A program made the translations under genes and the position numbers. This document shows, piece by piece, positions 38,914 to 48,663 of a stretch of DNA of 64,000 bases. Position 1 is the first letter of the stretch; the number at the start of each line of letters is the position of its first letter. Below the pieces are notes generated by a model. It worked only from the letters and a program-made list of their open reading frames with translations. It had not been told where the DNA came from and made no database searches. This DNA is from Farysia itapuensis (taxonomy: Eukaryota; Basidiomycota; Ustilaginomycetes; Ustilaginales; Ustilaginaceae): NCBI GenBank assembly GCA_023212645.1, contig JALBYC010000026.1:62001-126000 (forward strand), read 5' to 3'.

Positions 38914-40126
38914 TTACTTGTCGACATCGAGGACGATTCGGCCACTGATTTTGCCAGCGGTCATGTCGGCAAAGACCGAGGGCAGGTCGGTAAGACCCTT
39001 GAGGATGTAATGCACTTTGACGACGCCACGCGCTGCAATCTCGAGCGCTTCAACGGCATCTTGACGATTTCCGACCGCCGAGCCAACAATGCGGTACGTA
39101 AATGCAACCATGGCAAAGATCGAAACGGGCAGAATCGAGTTGGGCATTCCAACCAGGACCAAAGTGCCACGCGGACGGAGATAGGTGAGCGCCATTTCGT
39201 AGGCAGTCGAGCTGGAAGCGGCCACTACAGCAGCGTGAGCACCAATTCCATCGGCCACTTTCTTGATGTCGGCCGCCAGATCCGTCGTCGTCTTGAAGTC
39301 GATACTGTAGAACGGGACTGAGTTTAGCGCTAACCACTCACAGAAAGTACTGAGAGGTACTTACAAGGCTTCACAGCCCAGCTCCAGACTCATCTTACGC
39401 TTGTCATCACCAGTGTCAATACCGATGACTCGGTAGCCGGCGTTTCTGGCGTACTGAACTCCGAGATGGCCAAGTCCACCGCCTGAGCCAGGGATAACAA
39501 CCCAGTTGCCAGGACGCAGCTGCGCCTCCTTGAGTGCACGATAGATCGTGACACCGGCACACAGAATCGAAGCGGCCTGGTCCAGAGGGAGAGCGTCGGG
39601 GATCTTGGTCAGATAACGCGCAGTGTGTCGAACATACTGCTGGAAAGTGCCATCGACAGCATAACCACTGGGAAGGTACTGGGGGCAGTTGATTTCGTGC
39701 GAAAGTCGGCAGTACTCGCATGCCAAGCAGGCGTCTGCAATCCACTTGATACCGACTCGGTCACCAATCTGGACGTACTGCTCCGAGGTGGGGCCCATGG
39801 CAACCACAATTCCGGTCCCTTCATGTCCTCCGATCAGGGGAAGCTTGGTCGGAGCCGGCCAGTCGCCGTTCAACGCGTGCAAGTCACTGTGACACACTCC
39901 GGTAAACAGGATCTGTTGCGGGCCTTTCGTCAGCAAGGGCCACACTCACGGCAACGACAGTCATACTTACTCGGACTAGCACTTCTCCGGCTTTGAGTTC
40001 AGCCTGCTTGGTAGTGTCCACCTCGGTCAGTTGGATTTTTTCCGGTCCGCCATGCTCGTGGAAAATGGCGATACGGTTTTTGGCTGCGAGGTCTCGCTGC
40101 GATTCTCTGGGATCTGCTTGCACCAT
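38914..40126 (-). CDS. ADH1: Zinc-dependent alcohol dehydrogenase, ADH1 type
   Basis: Three exons: 39971-40126, 39365-39912 and 38914-39304; introns of 58 and 60 nt, both with GTAAGT donors. The spliced product is 364 residues. Junctions read VLVR-ILFTGVCHSD and CEA-F-IDFKTT, restoring the family sequence. Catalytic zinc ligands are visible in GVCHSDLH, GGHEGTG and the LCAGVTIY segment, the structural zinc cysteines in CLACEYCRLSHEINC, and the NAD loop as GSGGGLGHLG. The family interconverts acetaldehyde and ethanol in the cytosol in fermentative metabolism. A TATAAAAT box stands about 70 bp before the ATG, fitting a strongly expressed gene. An N-terminal extension of about 18 residues relative to yeast ADH1 is present. 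Confidence 0.94.
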
Positions 40127-40625
40127 GATTTGCGTCTAGTAAAGATGGCACAACGAGAAGGGGGCTGTATGCATTCCCATCCACCCCCGCATTTTATAGC
40201 TGGCTGTGGGCGAAGTCCACACGACATCCCGGGGAAACATCTTCCGCTGGACCCTGATTTGTTGGTTGCCGCCGCTGACAAGCTGTCATATCTTGCAATC
40301 GCGCACGGTGCACATCGTTACCACATAAATAAGGACACAGACTAGGTAAATAACAACATGTCGGAGTTGTAGACTGATGCGAAGATGCTAGAGAGAAATG
40401 CAAAGATGACGAGAGTGACAAAAGTGACACGGTAAGTTGCGTCGGGACAAAAACGTGGGCAGAAACGCTCAGCAGGGCGGATGGGGGAAGTAGTAAGGGG
40501 GTATGTTGTTGAAAGGGGAAGGAGCGAGCATCGCGTGGGCATTGCAAGAACAGAGGTCCGACCCCCTCTGTTACTCCAGCTCGCCTTCCCGTTTCAGGTA
40601 TGATGAGCGACAAAAGTCGCTGTAG
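40127..40625. other. Intergenic region ADH / CBS
   Basis: About 500 bp carrying the ADH promoter (right part read leftwards) and the 3' flank of the next minus-strand gene. I see no other gene. Confidence 0.6.
40192..40199 (-). promoter_or_regulatory. TATA box of the alcohol dehydrogenase gene
   Basis: TATAAAAT on the minus strand, about 66-73 bp upstream of the ADH ATG at 40126. Consensus sequence and spacing are good. Confidence 0.6.
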
Positions 40626-41849
40626 CTAGTGCAGATTGCTGTAGTCAATATCTGCTTGGAAAGTCTCGTCGAGTGCGCCAGAGACTAGCCAGGGCTTGGT
40701 GATGTAGTTTCGAATGCTGTCCGGTAGAACGACGACGACATTAAGACCGGGCTGAGACCCATACTTCTGCCAGCCGGGCGCTCCTGGCTTCAACCAATTG
40801 ATTGCTGCATTCATAGCGGCACCTGAGCTACCGCCGACGAGCAACCCTTCGTCGCGGATAAGTCGGCGAGAATAAGCGAAGCTCTCGTCATCCTCGATCT
40901 TGACCCACTCATCCACTAGCGCCTTGTCGAGATTCTGTGGATCGAAATCGTATCCGATACCTTCGACCAGGTAAGCACCGGTATTGCCTTCAGGGAGTTG
41001 ATTCAAGGATGCAGGGACAGCAAGCGTGGAACCGACGGGGTCGACACCGAGGACGAAACAAGAGGGGTTGTGGTCCGTCCGCTTGAGACGCGCAGCCATG
41101 CCACTGATGGTACCTCCCGTTCCCACCCCAGCGACAAGCACGTCGACTTTGCTCGACACGGGTGTCGTTGCCACGGCGCCATTGTCATCAGAATCTTGAG
41201 TAGATTCTGGGGTGAGAGGCCGAGTGGCAGGGTCGTCCACCGAGTTGCTGGGCTTAGAAACCGACAGAAGAGAAATATCGGGCAAGGCACCTGCGGAGGT
41301 GCTGTACGCAGGAGCGACGCCAGCTTCAACAGCTTCGATGATCTCCTCTGCCGTAGCCCAGTGTGCAGTCGGGTTGTTTGGGTTGTTGTACTGGTCAAGG
41401 ATTACAGCATTTGGAATTGCTTGCTGGAGACGTCGAGCTACCATGATGTTGGAGCGAGGATCGTCATGGGCAGCATCGGTGGGAGTTCGCACTACTTCTG
41501 CACCCAAAGCACGCAGCGTGTTGACCTTTTCGGCAGACATCTTTTCTGGCAGTACAATAATGCATCGATATCCTCGAATAGCACAAGCGAGGGCAAGGCC
41601 TATTCCAGTGTTGCCTGAGGTGGGCTCGACAATGACCGACTTTCCTGGAATGAGGATTCCGTCCTGCTCAGCGTTGACAAGCATGCGACGCGCGATGCGA
41701 TCCTTGACACTGCCACCAGCATTGAAGAATTCGCACTTTGCCAGCACGTTGCATCGAATCCCTTCGCTTTGCGGGACGCGATTCAGTCGAATGAGCGGTG
41801 TATCGCCAACCGCGGAAAGGGCATCTGGTAGAATGGCCTGTGGGCGCAT
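40626..41849 (-). CDS. CYS4: Cystathionine beta-synthase-type PLP enzyme
   Basis: 407 residues from the ATG at 41849; the frame opens earlier only with GTG. Fold-type II PLP enzyme: VGDTPLIRLN, PLP Lys in GGSVKDRIA, PTSGNTGIGLALA, phosphate loop GVGTGGTISG, and GGSSGAA. The closing segment VVVLPDSIRNYITKPW matches cystathionine beta-synthase rather than bacterial O-acetylserine sulfhydrylase. Family role: serine plus homocysteine to cystathionine, the first step of transsulfuration. It ends about 20 residues after that segment, so the C-terminal CBS-domain pair of yeast and animal enzymes is missing. No N-terminal haem-binding extension is seen. A 45-residue Ser/Thr/Asp-rich insertion lies before KVDVLVAGVGTGG. 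A cysteine synthase activity cannot be excluded. Confidence 0.82.
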   Translation of the reverse strand: MRPQAILPDALSAVGDTPLIRLNRVPQSEGIRCNVLAKCEFFNAGGSVKDRIARRMLVNAEQDGILIPGKSVIVEPTSGNTGIGLALACAIRGYRCIIVLPEKMSAEKVNTLRALGAEVVRTPTDAAHDDPRSNIMVARRLQQAIPNAVILDQYNNPNNPTAHWATAEEIIEAVEAGVAPAYSTSAGALPDISLLSVSKPSNSVDDPATRPLTPESTQDSDDNGAVATTPVSSKVDVLVAGVGTGGTISGMAARLKRTDHNPSCFVLGVDPVGSTLAVPASLNQLPEGNTGAYLVEGIGYDFDPQNLDKALVDEWVKIEDDESFAYSRRLIRDEGLLVGGSSGAAMNAAINWLKPGAPGWQKYGSQPGLNVVVVLPDSIRNYITKPWLVSGALDETFQADIDYSNLH

Positions 41850-42300
41850 AGCTAGATAGAGACCAGCAAGAGACTGATGGTCGTGAGGCAAGGGGCCACA
41901 CACCACTGCCACGACAAACTTTTTTGGCTAAAAGACCCACGGAAACCACGTGTCGCTGCATCGGCTTCAACGGCTTTGCAGGGCTCGGACCCTCGGATGC
42001 GCCAAAAGAGAAAAAAAATCGAAAAAGACTAAATCATGTGTTAGAGCTAAAAGGGTCGCCGAGAAGTCCATGGTCCAGACCTAACATCTTGGCATGACGC
42101 AAGTTCATGCAAATTGTATGCACTTATGCAGACCCGCGTTTGCTGTTCCGCTGTCCCACCCTCGGCGTGTTTGGTCCTCATCTATATTCCTCCTTCATCC
42201 CATCCTAGCCCATTCCTTAGTCCGGTCGCGACCATGCTGATGCACAGAGCACTGCTGCGCTGATCTCTGTATATCTGGCTGCTTGTATTACTGGCTCAAC
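41850..42300. other. Divergent intergenic region CBS / CSC1-like
   Basis: About 450 bp. Contains a CACGTG site about 98 bp from the CBS start, an A-rich stretch near 42008-42030, and pyrimidine-rich sequence before the plus-strand start. No RNA gene recognised. Confidence 0.55.
41943..41956. promoter_or_regulatory. CACGTG (Cbf1-type) site upstream of CBS
   Basis: AAACCACGTGTCGC with the core at 41947-41952, about 98 bp upstream of the CBS ATG. In yeast, Cbf1 binds CACGTG before sulfur amino-acid genes, so the position is suggestive. Identical 14-mer at 29165-29178. Confidence 0.45.
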
Positions 42301-45300
42301 ATGGCTGATGCCAGCTCTAGAGGTGTGGATTCGGCCTTCCAAGGTCTCGTGACCACTACGGCCATCTTTGCAGCCGTCGGTGGTGCTGCAGCGATTGGCT
42401 ATGAGGTTCTGCGTCAATTTCGACGTCTCCCCGACCGGCGTCTGTCCAAGTTTTGGCGTCGCGATCCACAGCAGAGGCATGCTCCAGGTGGGGTCCAGGA
42501 TACCGCTCGCCACACACGCACAGTAGATACGTGCGAAGATTGGGAGATGGGCCACCTGTACCATGCCAGAGTCTTCCATGCCACCAATCCTTCTCCACCG
42601 CTGCCAAGATGGCCCCTTGCATGGGTCAAGCGAGCGATTCGTTTCAACGATCTCTTCTATGCAGAGCATACCGGTATGGACACAGTGGTTTATGTTCGAT
42701 TCCTACGTGCATGCTTCTACTGGGTGTTGCTGCAGACCTTGACGACCGCTCCCATTCTACTCACCATCCACATCAAGTTCAGTAAAGGTGTCTCTTCCAC
42801 TGATATGGCTAGAGCCTCGCTCTCGTACCTAGTCGCTCAACCGATCGACCCTAATTGTGTTAATACCGAGACAAAGTGCGCCACACGACCCAATCCTCAG
42901 GGTCGCTCTTTGTTGTGGATTCACTTGACTCTTTTGTGGTATCTCAGTATAAGCTGGATATTTGCCCTCTGGTGGGTAGGCTCAGGGTCACTTCGCATCC
43001 GCAGGATGATGATCGCCAAGACAAGAGATACAGTTAGGCAGACTCGCCTCGACAAAGCCGCTGCCGCACCGCTCGAATCATCCTCAGACACCAGCGATGG
43101 GTGGCGTCAGCGCACACTCATGGTACTCAACTTGCCTGCCACAATGCGAGATGAGGCCAGCATCCGCCGATACTTCGAAGAGTTTCTACGCCCGGATGAC
43201 GAGAGCGTGTTGACACGCAGCTCGTCCCTGGCTCAGCAACAATCTGCTCCACAGACAAGACTGGGCAACAGTTCAGACTCATCCCCGCCAGTTGAGCAAA
43301 GCTCCTCTGACACCGACGCACCAAGCAAGAATCAACGTGACTCTCAGCCCGATCGCAATCTCAAAAGCCCAGTTCAGACCGTAGTACTTGTTCGCAGAAT
43401 GAACGAGCTCGCGTCGATGCTGGCCAGACGACAAGATGTCCTCAATCAGCTAGAAGCCGCGCACGTTAAGCTTGCCCAAGATGTGCTCATCACCGTCGCT
43501 AAACGCACAGCCAAGATGAGGAAGAGGGAAGGTCAGCAATCTGGCAACACTGGATCTGATGTCGAGCTTCCATCAGCCAAAAGTCATCTCCCACTTAGAC
43601 TATCTGCCCTTTTGCATCGAAAGAACACCATCGACGCCAAGAATGACTCCGGCCTTTCGACCCCTGCGGAGAATGACTTACCACCAGACGTCGAAAAATT
43701 GGGCCCAGTATCGCTGACTGATGTCGCCAAAGCACGACAAGATGATCTAGCGCGTCGTCTAGCGCGCTTCGCACCCACTCATCGTGGTCTGCATCCGCAA
43801 GAGGCGCAGCTAATGGGGTCTGTTCATAGCAAAGACGACGACGAAGTGGGCGAGACTATTTGGGAAGCACTCCACCAGCTTCCTCGAGAACTTCTGGACC
43901 CTTACCAGCCAGCGACTCGTCTTTCTGCTCTCTTCCGTGGTCAGACCGTGCCTACGATTGATTACTTGCTCACCAAGCTCAACTTATTGACGGCTCTAGT
44001 CAACGAAATGCGGTCTCGTCCACCCACGAGCTACGAGCCTACCACAACCGCCTTTGTCACCTTCCGAGATCCGCGACAAGCACGTATGGTGTGGCGCGAG
44101 CTCAAGGACCAGATTGTCGTCAAGGTCCGACTTGCGCCAGAGGTAAAGGATCTTGACTGGGATCGCTTGATGAAGACTTCGTTCACGGGCGACGTCGTAC
44201 GAAGTATCGGTGTCGCCATCGGTACATGGGCGTTCACCATCTTTTGGGTCATTATTATCAACTTCATCACTATCGGTGTGTTCAGTGTCAAGAATCTCAA
44301 ACAGATACCTGGTCTCAATGGTTTCTTCGAACGCAATCCCAACATCGAAGGATTTGTATCGATCACTTTGCCACCAATCATCGTGTCGCTCATTTCCATG
44401 TCGATTCCCGAGCTGATCTTCCAGGTCAGCAAGCGAGCGCAAGGGTTCGTTACCTTCAGCGCACTCTACGACATGTGTCTAGTCCGATACTGGAAATTCG
44501 TGATCTGCAACGTTGTCATCTTCTTCTGCGTCGGCTCCACGGCCATTGAAACCATCCTGACAAAAGTCGGCGATACTGGCTCGATCCTGGATACGATTGG
44601 AACCGCATTCCCGACAGCTGCACCTTTCTTTGTCTCCTACTTGATTCTTCAACTGGCTTTGCAGTCAGGTTTCGAGCATGTCGGTTTCATGATTGCTCTG
44701 CTGCAACACTTTGGTGCCAACAAGTCCGTCACGCCACGAACGCGGGCCATCAAAACACTTCCACGCAATTTCAATCGGTACTACTGGCTTCCGCTTCACC
44801 TCAACATTATGGCCATCGTCTTTATCTTCGCGCTACTGAACCCACTCATGATTCCATTTGCTCTTGTCTACCTGAGCGTGGCTCTAGTGGTGTTCAAGAA
44901 GAACTTCGCCTACCACTACTATCGACGCTTCAACGAGATGGAGGGTGTCGTCTACTTTACCCGCATGTTGCGTTTCACGTTGGACTCGATCATCGTGATG
45001 CAAGCTGTGCTGCTCATCTTTTTCTCCGTTATCCAAGAAGGTGCGGTATATATCGGTATGACCGCCGTCCTCATTCCTCTGACCGTCATCACCAAGATTA
45101 TTGCGACGCGCTTGTGGAAGTCACAGTGCAGAGCAGTTGATGACGATGAGGCTGATGCCTTGTGCGGTATCGAATCACGCGACGATCTATTGCAAAAGTC
45201 CGACCAGGAGGCGCCTCGGTCACAGGAGGCACAAGACATCGCTGTCCCACTTGACGCCAGAGCAACGGGACGATACCCCACTGTGACGCCTCCCCCAACA

Positions 45301-47838
45301 TCTGGCTCCAATTTCCACCGTGCTTGGCAGAAAGTGCACGACTCGTTCAACGCGAACGGTCTGGACAAGCCTAGCTATCTGGCTACGGCGCATGCAAACG
45401 GCAAGTTGACAAGCAATCCGGTGGAAATGGGTGCCAGAGGCTTTGCAAAAACGCCAAGATACGTGATCGGTCAAACTGCCAAGCACGCGTTCCACTATCG
45501 AAACGCCGCCAAAGCGCTGGGAAGTGGGAACATCTCGGCTAGGGCTAGCGTGGATCAGCTTGCGCCGCCTTCGCGCGAACAAGTGTCTGGGCTACCAGCC
45601 ACGAGTCGACTGCACGAACATCATTTCGCAGGCTCTCAACAAGGCTCGCAGTCCGAGCTTCGAGAGTCGAGCGCACTTGACCCAAGCTCTAACGCATCTA
45701 AAAAGAAAAAAGTCGACTATGGACGCTCTCCCATGTCGCAATTGAGCTTGCGGCGCGGCGGCAGCAAACGAAGCGAAGAACGACCATTCCTTTCCGGATT
45801 CGATGCGGTCTCCGCTCACGCTCCAGTTCCTAGCGAAGACGACTACGATCTGAGCTTCGAAGACGGCGACGCTCCCTTCCTCGCTCGATCGGAAGAAGAA
45901 CAGTACGTCTCGCCTCGCCGAAGTCGTCTCAGTGGCAACCACAGCACGGTGAAAAGAAAACGCAGCCAACTGGCTACAGTCATCGACGAAGATGCTCACG
46001 ATGAGACTGTTGAGGATGTCGAAATGCGCCGGGAGGCAGTACAGTCGTATGATCCCCTTTCCCATTCGGGAGAGGGGTATAGCAGCGGATCCCCGCTTGC
46101 CATGCAGACCAGCTTCACTTTCAAAAAGGCACGCAAGAGTCTTGACGAGGATGAAGAAGACGAAGAGGAGTTGACTGGTCACGAGCTGGTCCGTATGCAT
46201 CCTGCAGTGCGCTGGGACGATACCCCCAACAATTCGGCACGGTACAACAATCCCTTCTACAATCAAGACTTGGACACCTTCCTTTGGCTGCCACGAAACC
46301 CGATCGCGCCTTTGGATCTGTGCGACACTGTCGAATGGTATGGACCAGCTCTTGTCAGCTCTCAAGGTGGACGCGGTATCATCGGAGAATGGGACGACGA
46401 TGAAGGCAGCATGGACGGCAGTGGTCACGACGGCGAAAAGGGGATGCAGACAGATGACGAGATTCCATTCGGTGGTGAAGCTGCCGACATGGGTCGATCT
46501 CACGACGTCTTGCTTGGTGGGTATGAAGAGATCGTGCTTCCTCACCAACTCGCTCGTCACCTGGAGCAGGTAGAGACAGTAGATGAAGCGGTCGACCCTG
46601 GTGCAAGCGTGCCTCGGAACATGATGGAGCAGTACAAGCGCGCGGTACGAAGGCACAGTGGCGTTGGCTCCGACGCCAGCTCTGGCGATCGAACCTCATC
46701 TGGTCTGTTGCGTAAGCCTAGCAACGTCTCTGCGTCGTCCGAACATGGCTACGCCGGACCAGGATTGTTGCAAGTCCCGTCCGGTAACTCGGGCGCGAGT
46801 GGAGACTCGATCGAGGCGCCATCAAGTCCCAAGCTTAACCGCAAGACATCGTCGCATCTGGAACGCAAAGGCGCTGGTGATCCTCTGTCGAGTGTCCCTG
46901 AAACCGGTGTCATGATTCCTCGGCGCAGCACTAGCCGTCGGGGACGTAATGAAGGTGGTAAGGTGGAAGCGAGCGGCGCTGAAGCAGAAGTGGCGGCAGA
47001 GCCAAAGACCCCTCGTCATCAGGCCAGCACGAGCTTTGCAACAGGCAACGACACGCAGACGACAGAGGTGTCGCCCTCGAAGCTCCGCGTGCCTGATGAA
47101 TCTGCATCAAAGATACAGCGTCGTCATGCATCTGGCGCAATGAGCCGAACGAGTGGGTACAGTGCAGACACGGCTCAGCGAACCGTGACACTCCGGGCTG
47201 CTCTTCGAGCTGAAGCCCTGGAAGAGGAGCGCCGAATCGGACTGCGCGAGCGTCTGGCCGTAGCTAAGCGTCGCAAGAAGAACCAGCATGCTTCGAACGT
47301 GCCTGACGATCTACCCGACAATCTGACGGAAGCAGGCGTTGAAGCGCTGGAGACGGCATCAACGGTCCACCCCAACGACTCAATCATGGGACGGTACGAA
47401 GCACAGCATCGTCAAAGGGAAGCGACCGAATTTGGCAGCAAGACAGGCGATGTTTCGCACAGCCGCGACATCTCGACTGGATCCATGTTTGTCCCTCGCA
47501 ATGCAACGACGAACAACGATAGCAGTCGGTTCCGATCAGCGGCAATGGGCGTGCTCAGTCTCTCACGGACATCGAGAGTGACTAAGCGTCAGAACGATCA
47601 AGCGCCCATGGCGATGCAAGATCTCGGCAGCCCAAGCGCAGTCCGACAGCCGCCGTTACCTCCAAACGAAGCCGACACCACTGCACAGTCTTTAGCGATC
47701 CAATCCAACGTAGTACCCAGTTCCTCGATGCCTAGTATTGCCGAGTCATCGACCCCCACACCGAGCGTGGCAGGCGAGCGAGCCAATCTTCAAATCGAGT
47801 CAACACCTGCCAAGGCTCGACACTCTGCACAGTCATAG
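42301..47838 (+). CDS. CSC1/OSCA/TMEM63-family ion channel with very long C-terminal tail
   Basis: 1845 residues from the ATG at 42301 (TTG upstream rejected). The N-terminal membrane part has helices at VTTTAIFAAVGGAAAIGYE, FYWVLLQTLTTAPILLTI and LLWYLSISWIFALWWVG. A cytosolic RRM-like region follows (TLMVLNLPATMRDEASIRRYF ... AFVTFRDPRQARMVW), then the RSN1-type multi-helix core from about residue 630 (FTIFWVIIINFITIGVF) to about 930. This order defines the CSC1/OSCA family of osmosensitive or mechanosensitive cation channels. Roughly 900 further residues form a polar, low-complexity cytosolic tail (acidic patches such as DEDEEDEEEL, Ser/Arg-rich parts), about doubling the usual length. A folded stretch at about residues 1300-1350 (PAVRWDDTPNNSARYNNPFYN, FLWLPRNPIAPLDLCDTVEW) looks conserved inside the tail. 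Likely plasma membrane; no intron seen. Confidence 0.88.
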   Translation: MADASSRGVDSAFQGLVTTTAIFAAVGGAAAIGYEVLRQFRRLPDRRLSKFWRRDPQQRHAPGGVQDTARHTRTVDTCEDWEMGHLYHARVFHATNPSPPLPRWPLAWVKRAIRFNDLFYAEHTGMDTVVYVRFLRACFYWVLLQTLTTAPILLTIHIKFSKGVSSTDMARASLSYLVAQPIDPNCVNTETKCATRPNPQGRSLLWIHLTLLWYLSISWIFALWWVGSGSLRIRRMMIAKTRDTVRQTRLDKAAAAPLESSSDTSDGWRQRTLMVLNLPATMRDEASIRRYFEEFLRPDDESVLTRSSSLAQQQSAPQTRLGNSSDSSPPVEQSSSDTDAPSKNQRDSQPDRNLKSPVQTVVLVRRMNELASMLARRQDVLNQLEAAHVKLAQDVLITVAKRTAKMRKREGQQSGNTGSDVELPSAKSHLPLRLSALLHRKNTIDAKNDSGLSTPAENDLPPDVEKLGPVSLTDVAKARQDDLARRLARFAPTHRGLHPQEAQLMGSVHSKDDDEVGETIWEALHQLPRELLDPYQPATRLSALFRGQTVPTIDYLLTKLNLLTALVNEMRSRPPTSYEPTTTAFVTFRDPRQARMVWRELKDQIVVKVRLAPEVKDLDWDRLMKTSFTGDVVRSIGVAIGTWAFTIFWVIIINFITIGVFSVKNLKQIPGLNGFFERNPNIEGFVSITLPPIIVSLISMSIPELIFQVSKRAQGFVTFSALYDMCLVRYWKFVICNVVIFFCVGSTAIETILTKVGDTGSILDTIGTAFPTAAPFFVSYLILQLALQSGFEHVGFMIALLQHFGANKSVTPRTRAIKTLPRNFNRYYWLPLHLNIMAIVFIFALLNPLMIPFALVYLSVALVVFKKNFAYHYYRRFNEMEGVVYFTRMLRFTLDSIIVMQAVLLIFFSVIQEGAVYIGMTAVLIPLTVITKIIATRLWKSQCRAVDDDEADALCGIESRDDLLQKSDQEAPRSQEAQDIAVPLDARATGRYPTVTPPPTSGSNFHRAWQKVHDSFNANGLDKPSYLATAHANGKLTSNPVEMGARGFAKTPRYVIGQTAKHAFHYRNAAKALGSGNISARASVDQLAPPSREQVSGLPATSRLHEHHFAGSQQGSQSELRESSALDPSSNASKKKKVDYGRSPMSQLSLRRGGSKRSEERPFLSGFDAVSAHAPVPSEDDYDLSFEDGDAPFLARSEEEQYVSPRRSRLSGNHSTVKRKRSQLATVIDEDAHDETVEDVEMRREAVQSYDPLSHSGEGYSSGSPLAMQTSFTFKKARKSLDEDEEDEEELTGHELVRMHPAVRWDDTPNNSARYNNPFYNQDLDTFLWLPRNPIAPLDLCDTVEWYGPALVSSQGGRGIIGEWDDDEGSMDGSGHDGEKGMQTDDEIPFGGEAADMGRSHDVLLGGYEEIVLPHQLARHLEQVETVDEAVDPGASVPRNMMEQYKRAVRRHSGVGSDASSGDRTSSGLLRKPSNVSASSEHGYAGPGLLQVPSGNSGASGDSIEAPSSPKLNRKTSSHLERKGAGDPLSSVPETGVMIPRRSTSRRGRNEGGKVEASGAEAEVAAEPKTPRHQASTSFATGNDTQTTEVSPSKLRVPDESASKIQRRHASGAMSRTSGYSADTAQRTVTLRAALRAEALEEERRIGLRERLAVAKRRKKNQHASNVPDDLPDNLTEAGVEALETASTVHPNDSIMGRYEAQHRQREATEFGSKTGDVSHSRDISTGSMFVPRNATTNNDSSRFRSAAMGVLSLSRTSRVTKRQNDQAPMAMQDLGSPSAVRQPPLPPNEADTTAQSLAIQSNVVPSSSMPSIAESSTPTPSVAGERANLQIESTPAKARHSAQS

Positions 47839-47967
47839 ATTTATTCTGCCCTATCATACCTTAGCACTCACGATGTATATATGACTCCCAGATGAATGAA
47901 GCGAAGGCCCGATTCCATGACTCGAACTTGCGAGTCCCGAGATCGGCGCGAAACCAAAAGGTCGGAT

Positions 47968-47975
47968 TCCGCGGA
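47968..47975. promoter_or_regulatory. Pleiotropic drug-response-type element, distal copy
   Basis: TCCGCGGA, identical to the perfect palindromic PDRE bound by Pdr1/Pdr3 in yeast, about 690 bp before the ABC transporter ATG. Which smut regulator binds it is unknown. Confidence 0.5.
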
Positions 47976-48450
47976 CTGGCACCTTTTGGGTCACGGATGA
48001 ACCGATCCGATGCAAACCAATCTCGCTCCGCGCACGCAATGGAGAATTTCGCCAGACTTGAATTGCAATTACAAAGTTCACGCGACCAAGGAATTCCGAG
48101 TTGTAGCCAAGAGCTAAGAAAAGAAACCAGACTCCTTAGCTCCGAAAACAGTCCCACAATGCATGCAGATGGGCAACTGACGGCATGGTAAACAAGACGC
48201 GCCCACCCTCGTGTGTAGCTTATCCTATCAACAATTTCCTTAGCTGAACATGCGCAAGGATGCCAGCTGTCAACGTTGATGCTCCTCGATCAATCTGATA
48301 TCTATGGCGGCGCATGCACGTCCAGTGTGTGTTGCCCGGATGCCATGTTCCGGAGTGTTTTGCGATCTGTGATTGGGGAAGGATTTGCATGACGTGTTTT
48401 GCCGACACCGAGGCCGCTACGTTAATTTTTTCTGGTGAAAGAAAACTCAC

Positions 48451-48458
48451 TCCGCGGA
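48451..48458. promoter_or_regulatory. Pleiotropic drug-response-type element, proximal copy
   Basis: Second exact TCCGCGGA, about 206 bp before the ABC transporter ATG, at a usual activator distance from the TATA box. Confidence 0.55.
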
Positions 48459-48578
48459 ACGCCTCCCCTGCTTCGCCTGCCTCTCTCGGCGGCCCTCAAC
48501 TGCGCAATCCATGCTCGATCCTTGATTGCCAATCAGGCCATCCTCGGATCTTCTCTGCAGAGATACGTTTGTGAATTT

Positions 48579-48586
48579 TATATAAG
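48579..48586 (+). promoter_or_regulatory. TATA box of the ABC transporter gene
   Basis: TATATAAG about 78 bp upstream of the ATG at 48664. Confidence 0.6.
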
Positions 48587-48663
48587 GGTTTCTCCAACAC
48601 CCTCGCTGGCCCACGCGAGTATCCCTCTTTCCCATCAACATAGCAAAGGAAGACGTTGCGATC

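Larger units (their letters stand above)
47839..48663. other. Promoter region of the PDR-type ABC transporter
   Basis: 825 bp between two same-strand genes. It holds two exact TCCGCGGA octamers, a TATA box close to the start, and an 18-bp segment (CCGATCCGATGCAAACCA, 48003-48020) that recurs with one mismatch at 29153-29170. No gene is visible. Confidence 0.65.

Noticed and set aside
45592..46656. 354-codon minus-strand frame inside the CSC1-like gene
   Set aside because: Composition mirrors the sense-strand low-complexity tail; no recognisable motif, and the sense gene is continuous.
47900..47950. Possible tRNA-like TTCGA loop on the minus strand
   Set aside because: I could not fold acceptor, D and anticodon stems around it; the resemblance is limited to a few bases.
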